Of a stretch of 64,000 nucleotides of DNA, positions 11,347 through 24,865 are shown in pieces. The notes beneath the pieces were generated by a model. The model did not search any database, was not told the origin of the DNA, and worked only from the letters and a program-made list of their open reading frames with translations. Location of the stretch: contig NW_026870454.1 in the NCBI RefSeq assembly GCF_963576545.1, forward strand, positions 372,001 to 436,000. The letters run 5' to 3'. Every line of letters starts with the position of its first letter. The stretch's first letter is position 1. The position numbers were made by a program, and so were the translations under genes. The DNA comes from Limanda limanda. Taxonomy: Eukaryota; Chordata; Actinopteri; Pleuronectiformes; Pleuronectidae.

Positions 11347-12471
11347 GTGGGGGTAGAGCCTACTTGCAAGTCTCTCCGACCTTCACAAAAAAAGTTATTC
11401 AAGAATATCTCTTTCTCCTATGTGCTTTCATCCCTAACCCTAACCCTAACCCTTCCGAAAGTCGGAGAAGCTCAAGGATGGTACCGATCGATGCGCGCTA
11501 CCCCATTTAGTGGGGGTAGAGCCTACTTGCAAGTCTCTCCGACCTTCACAAAAAAAGTTATTCAAGAATATCTCCTCAGATTTGGGGGAATTTCGTCGGT
11601 CGACCTCTTCCGAAGGTCGTACAAGCTCGGGGATGGTACCAATCGATCCGCAGGACCCAAATTAGTCCAGATGCAACCACTTTTCAAGTCTCTCCGACCT
11701 TCACAAAAAAAGTTATTCAAGAATATCTCTTTCTCCTATGTGCTTTCATCCCTAACCCTAACCCTAACCCTTCCGAAAGTCGGAGAAGCTCAAGGATGGT
11801 ACCGATCGATGCGCGCTACCCCATTTAGTGGGGGTAGAGCCTACTTGCAAGTCTCTCCGACCTTCACAAAAAAAGTTATTCAAGAATATCTCTTTCTCCT
11901 ATGTGCTTTCATCCCTAACCCTAACCCTAACCCTTCCGAAAGTCGGAGAAGCTCAAGGATGGTACCGATCGATGCGCGCTACCCCATTTAGTGGGGGTAG
12001 AGCCTACTTGCAAGTCTCTCCGACCTTCACAAAAAAAGTTATTCAAGAATATCTCCTCAGATTTGGGGGAATTTCGTCGGTCGACCTCTTCCGAAGGTCG
12101 TACAAGCTCGGGGATGGTACCAATCGATCCGCAGGACCCAAATTAGTCCAGATGCAACCACTTTCCAAGTCTCTCCGACCTTCACAAAAAAAGTTATTCA
12201 AGAATATCTCTTTCTCCTATGTGCTTTCATCCCTAACCCTAACCCTAACCCTTCCGAAAGTCGGAGAAGCTCAAGGATGGTACCGATCGATGGGCGCAAC
12301 CCCATTTAGTGGGGGTAGAGCCTACTTGCAAGTCTCTCCGACCTTCACAAAAAAAGTTATTCAAGAATATCTCTTTCTCCTATGTGCTTTCATCCCTAAC
12401 CCTAACCCTAACCCTTCCGAAAGTCGGAGAAGCTCAAGGATGGTACCGATCGATGCGCGCTACCCCATTTA
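11347..12471 (+). repeat. Right copy of the 8.46 kb block
   Basis: This is the partner of 8459-9577, defined by the linked variants at 11684 (B, C-to-T) and 12293 (A, C-to-G). All tracts in this copy are full length, so the contraction in the other copy arose after duplication, or was repaired here. Confidence 0.65.
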
Positions 12472-12492
12472 GTGGGGGTAGAGCCTACTTGC

Positions 12493-12649
12493 AAGTCTCT
12501 CCGACCTTCACAAAAAAAGTTATTCAAGAATATTTCTTTCTCCTATGTGCTTTCATCCCTAACCCTAACCCTTCCGAAAGTCGGAGAAGCTCAAGGATGG
12601 TACCGATCGATGCGCGCTACCCCATTTAGTGGGGGTAGAGCCTACTTGC
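12493..12649 (+). repeat. Contracted A monomer (157 bp)
   Basis: The telomeric tract is 15 bp (12557-12571), one hexamer short. The unit also has a private C-to-T change just after the core (GAATATTTC). A B monomer follows directly. Confidence 0.95.
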
Positions 12650-13285
12650 AAGTCTCTCCGACCTTCACAAAAAAAGTTATTCAAGAATATCTCCTCAGAT
12701 TTGGGGGAATTTCGTCGGTCGACCTCTTCCGAAGGTCGTACAAGCTCGGGGATGGTACCAATCGATCCGCAGGACCCAAATTAGTCCAGATGCAACCACT
12801 TTCCAAGTCTCTCCGACCTTCACAAAAAAAGTTATTCAAGAATATCTCTTTCTCCTATGTGCTTTCATCCCTAACCCTAACCCTAACCCTTCCGAAAGTC
12901 GGAGAAGCTCAAGGATGGTACCGATCGATGCGCGCTACCCCATTTAGTGGGGGTAGAGCCTACTTGCAAGTCTCTCCGACCTTCACAAAAAAAGTTATTC
13001 AAGAATATCTCTTTCTCCTATGTGCTTTCATCCCTAACCCTAACCCTAACCCTTCCGAAAGTCGGAGAAGCTCAAGGATGGTACCGATCGATGCGCGCTA
13101 CCCCATTTAGTGGGGGTAGAGCCTACTTGCAAGTCTCTCCGACCTTCACAAAAAAAGTTATTCAAGAATATCTCCTCAGATTTGGGGGAATTTCGTCGGT
13201 CGACCTCTTCCGAAGGTCGTACAAGCTCGGGGATGGTACCAATCGATCCGCAGGACCCAAATTAGTCCAGATGCAACCACTTTCC

Positions 13286-13442
13286 AAGTCTCTCCGACCT
13301 TCACAAAAAAAGTTATTCAAGAATATCTCTTTCTCCTATGTGCTTTCATCCCTAACCCTAACCCTTCCGAAAGTCGGAGAAGCTCAAGGATGGTACCGAT
13401 CGATGCGCGCAACCCCATTTAGTGGGGGTAGAGCCTACTTGC
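13286..13442 (+). repeat. Contracted A monomer (157 bp)
   Basis: The telomeric tract is 15 bp (13350-13364). Unlike most contracted units, this one directly follows a B monomer and precedes an A. It carries the GCGCAACC hairpin-arm variant. Confidence 0.95.
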
Positions 13443-16400
13443 AAGTCTCTCCGACCTTCACAAAAAAAGTTATTCAAGAATATCTCTTTCTCCTATGTGC
13501 TTTCATCCCTAACCCTAACCCTAACCCTTCCGAAAGTCGGAGAAGCTCAAGGATGGTACCGATCGATGCGCGCTACCCCATTTAGTGGGGGTAGAGCCTA
13601 CTTGCAAGTCTCTCCGACCTTCACAAAAAAAGTTATTCAAGAATATCTCTTTCTCCTATGTGCTTTCATCCCTAACCCTAACCCTAACCCTTCCGAAAGT
13701 CGGAGAAGCTCAAGGATGGTACCGATCGATGCGCGCTACCCCATTTAGTGGGGGTAGAGCCTACTTGCAAGTCTCTCCGACCTTCACAAAAAAAGTTATT
13801 CAAGAATATCTCCTCAGATTTGGGGGAATTTCGTCGGTCGACCTCTTCCGAAGGTCGTACAAGCTCGGGGATGGTACCAATCGATCTGCAGGACCCAAAT
13901 TAGTCCAGATGCAACCACTTTCCAAGTCTCTCCGACCTTCACAAAAAAAGTTATTCAAGAATATCTCTTTCTCCTATGTGCTTTCATCCCTAACCCTAAC
14001 CCTAACCCTTCCGAAAGTCGGAGAAGCTCAAGGATGGTACCGATCGATGCGCGCAACCCCATTTAGTGGGGGTAGAGCCTACTTGCAAGTCTCTCCGACC
14101 TTCACAAAAAAAGTTATTCAAGAATATCTCTTTCTCCTATGTGCTTTCAGCCCTAACCCTAACCCTAACCCTTCCGAAAGTCGGAGAAGCTCAAGGATGG
14201 TACCGATCGATGCGCGCTACCCCATTTAGTGGGGGTAGAGCCTACTTGCAAGTCTCTCCGACCTTCACAAAAAAAGTTATTCAAGAATATCTCTTTCTCC
14301 TATGTGCTTTCATCCCTAACCCTAACCCTAACCCTTCCGAAAGTCGGAGAAGCTCAAGGATGGTACCGATCGATGCGCGCTACCCCATTTAGTGGGGGTA
14401 GAGCCTACTTGCAAGTCTCTCCGACCTTCACAAAAAAAGTTATTCAAGAATATCTCCTCAGATTTGGGGGAATTTCGTCGGTCGACCTCTTCCGAAGGTC
14501 GTACAAGCTCGGGGATGGTACCAATCGATCCGCAGGACCCAAATTAGTCCAGATGCAACCACTTTCCAAGTCTCTCCGACCTTCACAAAAAAAGTTATTC
14601 AAGAATATCTCTTTCTCCTATGTGCTTTCATCCCTAACCCTAACCCTAACCCTTCCGAAAGTCGGAGAAGCTCAAGGATGGTACCGATCGATGCGCGCTA
14701 CCCCATTTAGTGGGGGTAGAGCCTACTTGCAAGTCTCTCCGACCTTCACAAAAAAAGTTATTCAAGAATATCTCTTTCTCCTATGTGCTTTCATCCCTAA
14801 CCCTAACCCTAACCCTTCCGAAAGTCGGAGAAGCTCAAGGATGGTACCGATCGATGCGCGCTACCCCATTTAGTGGGGGTAGAGCCTACTTGCAAGTCTC
14901 TCCGACCTTCACAAAAAAAGTTATTCAAGAATATCTCCTCAGATTTGGGGGAATTTCGTCGGTCGACCTCTTCCGAAGGTCGTACAAGCTCGGGGATGGT
15001 ACCAATCGATCCGCAGGACCCAAATTAGTCCAGATGCAACCACTTTCCAAGTCTCTCCGACCTTCACAAAAAAAGTTATTCAAGAATATCTCTTTCTCCT
15101 ATGTGCTTTCATCCCTAACCCTAACCCTAACCCTTCCGAAAGTCGGAGAAGCTCAAGGATGGTACCGATCGATGCGCGCAACCCCATTTAGTGGGGGTAG
15201 AGCCTACTTGCAAGTCTCTCCGACCTTCACAAAAAAAGTTATTCAAGAATATCTCTTTCTCCTATGTGCTTTCATCCCTAACCCTAACCCTAACCCTTCC
15301 GAAAGTCGGAGAAGCTCAAGGATGGTACCGATCGATGCGCGCTACCCCATTTAGTGGGGGTAGAGCCTACTTGCAAGTCTCTCCGACCTTCACAAAAAAA
15401 GTTATTCAAGAATATCTCTTTCTCCTATGTGCTTTCATCCCTAACCCTAACCCTAACCCTTCCGAAAGTCGGAGAAGCTCAAGGATGGTACCGATCGATG
15501 CGCGCTACCCCATTTAGTGGGGGTAGAGCCTACTTGCAAGTCTCTCCGACCTTCACAAAAAAAGTTATTCAAGAATATCTCCTCAGATTTGGGGGAATTT
15601 CGTCGGTCGACCTCTTCCGAAGGTCGTACAAGCTCGGGGATGGTACCAATCGATCCGCAGGACCCAAATTAGTCCAGATGCAACCACTTTCCAAGTCTCT
15701 CCGACCTTCACAAAAAAAGTTATTCAAGAATATCTCTTTCTCCTATGTGCTTTCATCCCTAACCCTAACCCTAACCCTTCCGAAAGTCGGAGAAGCTCAA
15801 GGATGGTACCGATCGATGCGCGCAACCCCATTTAGTGGGGGTAGAGCCTACTTGCAAGTCTCTCCGACCTTCACAAAAAAAGTTATTCAAGAATATCTCT
15901 TTCTCCTATGTGCTTTCATCCCTAACCCTAACCCTAACCCTTCCGAAAGTCGGAGAAGCTCAAGGATGGTACCGATCGATGCGCGCTACCCCATTTAGTG
16001 GGGGTAGAGCCTACTTGCAAGTCTCTCCGACCTTCACAAAAAAAGTTATTCAAGAATATCTCTTTCTCCTATGTGCTTTCATCCCTAACCCTAACCCTAA
16101 CCCTTCCGAAAGTCGGAGAAGCTCAAGGATGGTACCGATCGATGCGCGCTACCCCATTTAGTGGGGGTAGAGCCTACTTGCAAGTCTCTCCGACCTTCAC
16201 AAAAAAAGTTATTCAAGAATATCTCCTCAGATTTGGGGGAATTTCGTCGGTCGACCTCTTCCGAAGGTCGTACAAGCTCGGGGATGGTACCAATCGATCC
16301 GCAGGACCCAAATTAGTCCAGATGCAACCACTTTCCAAGTCTCTCCGACCTTCACAAAAAAAGTTATTCAAGAATATCTCTTTCTCCTATGTGCTTTCAT

Positions 16401-17324
16401 CCCTAACCCTAACCCTAACCCTTCCGAAAGTCGGAGAAGCTCAAGAATGGTACCGATCGATGCGCGCAACCCCATTTAGTGGGGGTAGAGCCTACTTGCA
16501 AGTCTCTCCGACCTTCACAAAAAAAGTTATTCAAGAATATCTCTTTCTCCTATGTGCTTTCATCCCTAACCCTAACCCTAACCCTTCCGAAAGTCGGAGA
16601 AGCTCAAGGATGGTACCGATCGATGCGCGCTACCCCATTTAGTGGGGGTAGAGCCTACTTGCAAGTCTCTCCGACCTTCACAAAAAAAGTTATTCAAGAA
16701 TATCTCTTTCTCCTATGTGCTTTCATCCCTAACCCTAACCCTAACCCTTCCGAAAGTCGGAGAAGCTCAAGGATGGTACCGATCGATGCGCGCTACCCCA
16801 TTTAGTGGGGGTAGAGCCTACTTGCAAGTCTCTCCGACCTTCACAAAAAAAGTTATTCAAGAATATCTCCTCAGATTTGGGGGAATTTCGTCGGTCGACC
16901 TCTTCCGAAGGTCGTACAAGCTCGGGGATGGTACCAATCGATCCGCAGGACCCAAATTAGTCCAGATGCAACCACTTTCCAAGTCTCTCCGACCTTCACA
17001 AAAAAAGTTATTCAAGAATATCTCTTTCTCCTATGTGCTTTCATCCCTAACCCTAACCCTAACCCTTCCGAAAGTCGGAGAAGCTCAAGGATGGTACCGA
17101 TCGATGCGCGCTACCCCATTTAGTGGGGGTAGAGCCTACTTGCAAGTCTCTCCGACCTTCACAAAAAAAGTTATTCAAGAATATCTCTTTCTCCTATGTG
17201 CTTTCATCCCTAACCCTAACCCTAACCCTTCCGAAAGTCGGAGAAGCTCAAGGATGGTACCGATCGATGCGCGCTACCCCATTTAGTGGGGGTAGAGCCT
17301 ACTTGCAAGTCTCTCCGACCTTCA

Positions 17325-20164
17325 AAAAAAAAGTTATTCAAGAATATCTCTTTCTCCTATGTGCTTTCATCCCTAACCCTAACCCTAACCCTTCCGAAAG
17401 TCGGAGAAGCTCAAGGATGGTACCGATCGATGCGCGCTACCCCATTTAGTGGGGGTAGAGCCTACTTGCAAGTCTCTCCGACCTTCACAAAAAAAGTTAT
17501 TCAAGAATATCTCCTCAGATTTGGGGGAATTTCGTCGGTCGACCTCTTCCGAAGGTCGTACAAGCTCGGGGATGGTACCAATCGATCTGCAGGACCCAAA
17601 TTAGTCCAGATGCAACCACTTTCCAAGTCTCTCCGACCTTCACAAAAAAAGTTATTCAAGAATATCTCTTTCTCCTATGTGCTTTCATCCCTAACCCTAA
17701 CCCTAACCCTTCCGAAAGTCGGAGAAGCTCAAGGATGGTACCGATCGATGCGCGCTACCCCATTTAGTGGGGGTAGAGCCTACTTGCAAGTCTCTCCGAC
17801 CTTCACAAAAAACGTTATTCAAGAATATCTCTTTCTCCTATGTGCTTTCATCCCTAACCCTAACCCTAACCCTTCCGAAAGTCGGAGAAGCTCAAGGATG
17901 GTACCGATCGATGCGCGCTACCCCATTTAGTGGGGGTAGAGCCTACTTGCAAGTCTCTCCGACCTTCACAAAAAAAGTTATTCAAGAATATCTCCTCAGA
18001 TTTGGGGGAATTTCGTCGGTCGACCTCTTCCGAAGGTCGTACAAGCTCGGGGATGGTACCAATCGATCCGCAGGACCCAAATTAGTCCAGATGCAACCAC
18101 TTTCCAAGTCTCTCCGACCTTCACAAAAAAAGTTATTCAAGAATATCTCTTTCTCCTATGTGCTTTCATCCCTAACCCTAACCCTAACCCTTCCAAAAGT
18201 CGGAGAAGCTCAAGGATGGTACCGATCGATGCGCGCTACCCCATTTAGTGGGGGTAGAGCCTACTTGCAAGTCTCTCCGACCTTCACAAAAAAATTTATT
18301 CAAGAATATCTCTTTCTCCTATGTGCTTTCATCCCTAACCCTAACCCTAACCCTTCCGAAAGTCGGAGAAGCTCAAGGATGGTACCGATCGATGCGCGCT
18401 ACCCCATTTAGTGGGGGTAGAGCCTACTTGCAAGTCTCTCCGACCTTCACAAAAAAAGTTATTCAAGAATATCTCTTTCTCCTATGTGCTTTCATCCCTA
18501 ACCCTAACCCTAACCCTTCCGAAAGTCGGAGAAGCTCAAGGATGGTACCGATCGATGCGCGCTACCCCATTTAGTGGGGGTAGAGCCTACTTGCAAGTCT
18601 CTCCGACCTTCACAAAAAAAGTTATTCAAGAATATCTCTTTCTCCTATGTGCTTTCATCCCTAACCCTAACCCTAACCCTTCCGAAAGTCGGAGAAGCTC
18701 AAGGATGGTACCGATCGATGCGCGCTACCCCATTTAGTGGGGGTAGAGCCTACTTGCAAGTCTCTCCGACCTTCACAAAAAAAGTTATTCAAGAATATCT
18801 CCTCAGATTTGGGGGAATTTCGTCGGTCGACCTCTTCCGAAGGTCGTACAAGCTCGGGGATGGTACCAATCGATCCGCAGCACCCAAATTAGTCCAGATG
18901 CAACCACTTTCCAAGTCTCTCCGACCTTCACAAAAAAAGTTATTCAAGAATATCTCTTTCTCCTATGTGCTTTCATCCCTAACCCTAACCCTAACCCTTC
19001 CGAAAGTCGGAGAAGCTCAAGGATGGTACCAATCGATGCGCGCAACCCCATTTAGTGGGGGTAGAGCCTACTTGCAAGTCTCTCCGACCTTCACAAAAAA
19101 AGTTATTCAAGAATATCTCTTTCTCCTATGTGCTTTCATCCCTAACCCTAACCCTAACCCTTCCGAAAGTCGGAGAAGCTCAAGGATGGTACCGATCGAT
19201 GCGCGCTACCCCATTTAGTGGGGGTAGAGCCTACTTGCAAGTCTCTCCGACCTTCACAAAAAAAGTTATTCAAGAATATCTCTTTCTCCTATGTGCTTTC
19301 ATCCCTAACCCTAACCCTAACCCTTCCGAAAGTCGGAGAAGCTCAAGGATGGTACCGATCGATGCGCGCTACCCCATTTAGTGGGGGTAGAGCCTACTTG
19401 CAAGTCTCTCCGACCTTCACAAAAAAAGTTATTCAAGAATATCTCCTCAGATTTGGGGGAATTTCGTCGGTCGACCTCTTCCGAAGGTCGTACAAGCTCG
19501 GGGATGGTACCAATCGATCCGCAGGACCCAAATTAGTCCAGATGCAACCACTTTTCAAGTCTCTCCGACCTTCACAAAAAAAGTTATTCAAGAATATCTC
19601 TTTCTCCTATGTGCTTTCATCCCTAACCCTAACCCTAACCCTTCCGAAAGTCGGAGAAGCTCAAGGATGGTACCGATCGATGCGCGCTACCCCATTTAGT
19701 GGGGGTAGAGCCTACTTGCAAGTCTCTCCGACCTTCACAAAAAAAGTTATTCAAGAATATCTCTTTCTCCTATGTGCTTTCATCCCTAACCCTAACCCTA
19801 ACCCTTCCGAAAGTCGGAGAAGCTCAAGGATGGTACCGATCGATGCGCGCTACCCCATTTAGTGGGGGTAGAGCCTACTTGCAAGTCTCTCCGACCTTCA
19901 CAAAAAAAGTTATTCAAGAATATCTCCTCAGATTTGGGGGAATTTCGTCGGTCGACCTCTTCCGAAGGTCGTACAAGCTCGGGGATGGTACCAATCGATC
20001 CGCAGGACCCAAATTAGTCCAGATGCAACCACTTTCCAAGTCTCTCCGACCTTCACAAAAAAAGTTATTCAAGAATATCTCTTTCTCCTATGTGCTTTCA
20101 TCCCTAACCCTAACCCTAACCCTTCCGAAAGTCGGAGAAGCTCAAGGATGGTACCTATCGATGG
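17325..20164 (+). repeat. Segmental duplication, copy 1 (offset 3,864 bp)
   Basis: Ten changes from the consensus recur exactly 3,864 bp downstream with nothing missing between them: 17325, 17588, the A6C unit near 17814, 18195, 18295, 19031, 19555, 20156, 20164, plus the same order of AAB and longer runs. 3,864 bp is 18 A plus 6 B. One private change (18881, G-to-C) postdates the duplication. The variant at 20818 has no counterpart at 16954, so the markers support at least 2.84 kb of duplicated DNA; the real limits may reach about 16.5-20.5 kb. Confidence 0.88.
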
Positions 20165-21188
20165 GCGCAACCCCATTTAGTGGGGGTAGAGCCTACTTGC
20201 AAGTCTCTCCGACCTTCACAAAAAAAGTTATTCAAGAATATCTCTTTCTCCTATGTGCTTTCATCCCTAACCCTAACCCTAACCCTTCCGAAAGTCGGAG
20301 AAGCTCAAGGATGGTACCGATCGATGCGCGCTACCCCATTTAGTGGGGGTAGAGCCTACTTGCAAGTCTCTCCGACCTTCACAAAAAAAGTTATTCAAGA
20401 ATATCTCTTTCTCCTATGTGCTTTCAGCCCTAACCCTAACCCTAACCCTTCCGAAAGTCGGAGAAGCTCAAGGATGGTACCGATCGATGCGCGCTACCCC
20501 ATTTAGTGGGGGTAGAGCCTACTTGCAAGTCTCTCCGACCTTCACAAAAAAAGTTATTCAAGAATATCTCTTTCTCCTATGTGCTTTCATCCCTAACCCT
20601 AACCCTAACCCTTCCGAAAGTCGGAGAAGCTCAAGGATGGTACCGATCGATGCGCGCTACCCCATTTAGTGGGGGTAGAGCCTACTTGCAAGTCTCTCCG
20701 ACCTTCACAAAAAAAGTTATTCAAGAATATCTCCTCAGATTTGGGGGAATTTCGTCGGTCGACCTCTTCCGAAGGTCGTACAAGCTCGGGGATGGTACCA
20801 ATCGATCTGCAGGACCCAAATTAGTCCAGATGCAACCACTTTCCAAGTCTCTCCGACCTTCACAAAAAAAGTTATTCAAGAATATCTCTTTCTCCTATGT
20901 GCTTTCATCCCTAACCCTAACCCTAACCCTTCCGAAAGTCGGAGAAGCTCAAGGATGGTACCGATCGATGCGCGCTACCCCATTTAGTGGGGGTAGAGCC
21001 TACTTGCAAGTCTCTCCGACCTTCACAAAAAAAGTTATTCAAGAATATCTCTTTCTCCTATGTGCTTTCATCCCTAACCCTAACCCTAACCCTTCCGAAA
21101 GTCGGAGAAGCTCAAGGATGGTACCGATCGATGCGCGCTACTCCATTTAGTGGGGGTAGAGCCTACTTGCAAGTCTCTCCGACCTTCA

Positions 21189-24028
21189 AAAAAAAAGTTA
21201 TTCAAGAATATCTCTTTCTCCTATGTGCTTTCATCCCTAACCCTAACCCTAACCCTTCCGAAAGTCGGAGAAGCTCAAGGATGGTACCGATCGATGCGCG
21301 CTACCCCATTTAGTGGGGGTAGAGCCTACTTGCAAGTCTCTCCGACCTTCACAAAAAAAGTTATTCAAGAATATCTCCTCAGATTTGGGGGAATTTCGTC
21401 GGTCGACCTCTTCCGAAGGTCGTACAAGCTCGGGGATGGTACCAATCGATCTGCAGGACCCAAATTAGTCCAGATGCAACCACTTTCCAAGTCTCTCCGA
21501 CCTTCACAAAAAAAGTTATTCAAGAATATCTCTTTCTCCTATGTGCTTTCATCCCTAACCCTAACCCTAACCCTTCCGAAAGTCGGAGAAGCTCAAGGAT
21601 GGTACCGATCGATGCGCGCTACCCCATTTAGTGGGGGTAGAGCCTACTTGCAAGTCTCTCCGACCTTCACAAAAAACGTTATTCAAGAATATCTCTTTCT
21701 CCTATGTGCTTTCATCCCTAACCCTAACCCTAACCCTTCCGAAAGTCGGAGAAGCTCAAGGATGGTACCGATCGATGCGCGCTACCCCATTTAGTGGGGG
21801 TAGAGCCTACTTGCAAGTCTCTCCGACCTTCACAAAAAAAGTTATTCAAGAATATCTCCTCAGATTTGGGGGAATTTCGTCGGTCGACCTCTTCCGAAGG
21901 TCGTACAAGCTCGGGGATGGTACCAATCGATCCGCAGGACCCAAATTAGTCCAGATGCAACCACTTTCCAAGTCTCTCCGACCTTCACAAAAAAAGTTAT
22001 TCAAGAATATCTCTTTCTCCTATGTGCTTTCATCCCTAACCCTAACCCTAACCCTTCCAAAAGTCGGAGAAGCTCAAGGATGGTACCGATCGATGCGCGC
22101 TACCCCATTTAGTGGGGGTAGAGCCTACTTGCAAGTCTCTCCGACCTTCACAAAAAAATTTATTCAAGAATATCTCTTTCTCCTATGTGCTTTCATCCCT
22201 AACCCTAACCCTAACCCTTCCGAAAGTCGGAGAAGCTCAAGGATGGTACCGATCGATGCGCGCTACCCCATTTAGTGGGGGTAGAGCCTACTTGCAAGTC
22301 TCTCCGACCTTCACAAAAAAAGTTATTCAAGAATATCTCTTTCTCCTATGTGCTTTCATCCCTAACCCTAACCCTAACCCTTCCGAAAGTCGGAGAAGCT
22401 CAAGGATGGTACCGATCGATGCGCGCTACCCCATTTAGTGGGGGTAGAGCCTACTTGCAAGTCTCTCCGACCTTCACAAAAAAAGTTATTCAAGAATATC
22501 TCTTTCTCCTATGTGCTTTCATCCCTAACCCTAACCCTAACCCTTCCGAAAGTCGGAGAAGCTCAAGGATGGTACCGATCGATGCGCGCTACCCCATTTA
22601 GTGGGGGTAGAGCCTACTTGCAAGTCTCTCCGACCTTCACAAAAAAAGTTATTCAAGAATATCTCCTCAGATTTGGGGGAATTTCGTCGGTCGACCTCTT
22701 CCGAAGGTCGTACAAGCTCGGGGATGGTACCAATCGATCCGCAGGACCCAAATTAGTCCAGATGCAACCACTTTCCAAGTCTCTCCGACCTTCACAAAAA
22801 AAGTTATTCAAGAATATCTCTTTCTCCTATGTGCTTTCATCCCTAACCCTAACCCTAACCCTTCCGAAAGTCGGAGAAGCTCAAGGATGGTACCAATCGA
22901 TGCGCGCAACCCCATTTAGTGGGGGTAGAGCCTACTTGCAAGTCTCTCCGACCTTCACAAAAAAAGTTATTCAAGAATATCTCTTTCTCCTATGTGCTTT
23001 CATCCCTAACCCTAACCCTAACCCTTCCGAAAGTCGGAGAAGCTCAAGGATGGTACCGATCGATGCGCGCTACCCCATTTAGTGGGGGTAGAGCCTACTT
23101 GCAAGTCTCTCCGACCTTCACAAAAAAAGTTATTCAAGAATATCTCTTTCTCCTATGTGCTTTCATCCCTAACCCTAACCCTAACCCTTCCGAAAGTCGG
23201 AGAAGCTCAAGGATGGTACCGATCGATGCGCGCTACCCCATTTAGTGGGGGTAGAGCCTACTTGCAAGTCTCTCCGACCTTCACAAAAAAAGTTATTCAA
23301 GAATATCTCCTCAGATTTGGGGGAATTTCGTCGGTCGACCTCTTCCGAAGGTCGTACAAGCTCGGGGATGGTACCAATCGATCCGCAGGACCCAAATTAG
23401 TCCAGATGCAACCACTTTTCAAGTCTCTCCGACCTTCACAAAAAAAGTTATTCAAGAATATCTCTTTCTCCTATGTGCTTTCATCCCTAACCCTAACCCT
23501 AACCCTTCCGAAAGTCGGAGAAGCTCAAGGATGGTACCGATCGATGCGCGCTACCCCATTTAGTGGGGGTAGAGCCTACTTGCAAGTCTCTCCGACCTTC
23601 ACAAAAAAAGTTATTCAAGAATATCTCTTTCTCCTATGTGCTTTCATCCCTAACCCTAACCCTAACCCTTCCGAAAGTCGGAGAAGCTCAAGGATGGTAC
23701 CGATCGATGCGCGCTACCCCATTTAGTGGGGGTAGAGCCTACTTGCAAGTCTCTCCGACCTTCACAAAAAAAGTTATTCAAGAATATCTCCTCAGATTTG
23801 GGGGAATTTCGTCGGTCGACCTCTTCCGAAGGTCGTACAAGCTCGGGGATGGTACCAATCGATCCGCAGGACCCAAATTAGTCCAGATGCAACCACTTTC
23901 CAAGTCTCTCCGACCTTCACAAAAAAAGTTATTCAAGAATATCTCTTTCTCCTATGTGCTTTCATCCCTAACCCTAACCCTAACCCTTCCGAAAGTCGGA
24001 GAAGCTCAAGGATGGTACCTATCGATGG
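21189..24028 (+). repeat. Segmental duplication, copy 2 (offset 3,864 bp)
   Basis: This is the partner of 17325-20164, with matching variants at 21189, 21452, 22059, 22159, 22895, 23419, 24020 and 24028 and the same monomer order. After about 24.2 kb the A-run lengths of the two copies differ, which marks the right limit. The near-identity of the copies implies a recent event. Confidence 0.88.
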
Positions 24029-24708
24029 GCGCAACCCCATTTAGTGGGGGTAGAGCCTACTTGCAAGTCTCTCCGACCTTCACAAAAAAAGTTATTCAAG
24101 AATATCTCTTTCTCCTATGTGCTTTCATCCCTAACCCTAACCCTAACCCTTCCGAAAGTCGGAGAAGCTCAAGGATGGTACCGATCGATGCGCGCTACCC
24201 CATTTAGTGGGGGTAGAGCCTACTTGCAAGTCTCTCCGACCTTCACAAAAAAAGTTATTCAAGAATATCTCTTTCTCCTATGTGCTTTCATCCCTAACCC
24301 TAACCCTAACCCTTCCGAAAGTCGGAGAAGCTCAAGGATGGTACCGATCGATGCGCGCTACCCCATTTAGTGGGGGTAGAGCCTACTTGCAAGTCTCTCC
24401 GACCTTCACAAAAAAAGTTATTCAAGAATATCTCCTCAGATTTGGGGGAATTTCGTCGGTCGACCTCTTCCGAAGGTCGTACAAGCTCGGGGATGGTACC
24501 AATCGATCCGCAGGACCCAAATTAGTCCAGATGCAACCACTTTCCAAGTCTCTCCGACCTTCACAAAAAAAGTTATTCAAGAATATCTCTTTCTCCTATG
24601 TGCTTTCATCCCTAACCCTAACCCTAACCCTTCCGAAAGTCGGAGAAGCTCAAGGATGGTACCGATCGATGCGCGCTACCCCATTTAGTGGGGGTAGAGC
24701 CTACTTGC

Positions 24709-24865
24709 AAGTCTCTCCGACCTTCACAAAAAAAGTTATTCAAGAATATCTCTTTCTCCTATGTGCTTTCATCCCTAACCCTAACCCTTCCGAAAGTCGG
24801 AGAAGCTCAAGGATGGTACCGATCGATGCGCGCTACCCCATTTAGTGGGGGTAGAGCCTACTTGC
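24709..24865 (+). repeat. Contracted A monomer (157 bp)
   Basis: The telomeric tract is 15 bp (24773-24787), one hexamer short. A B monomer follows directly. Confidence 0.95.
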
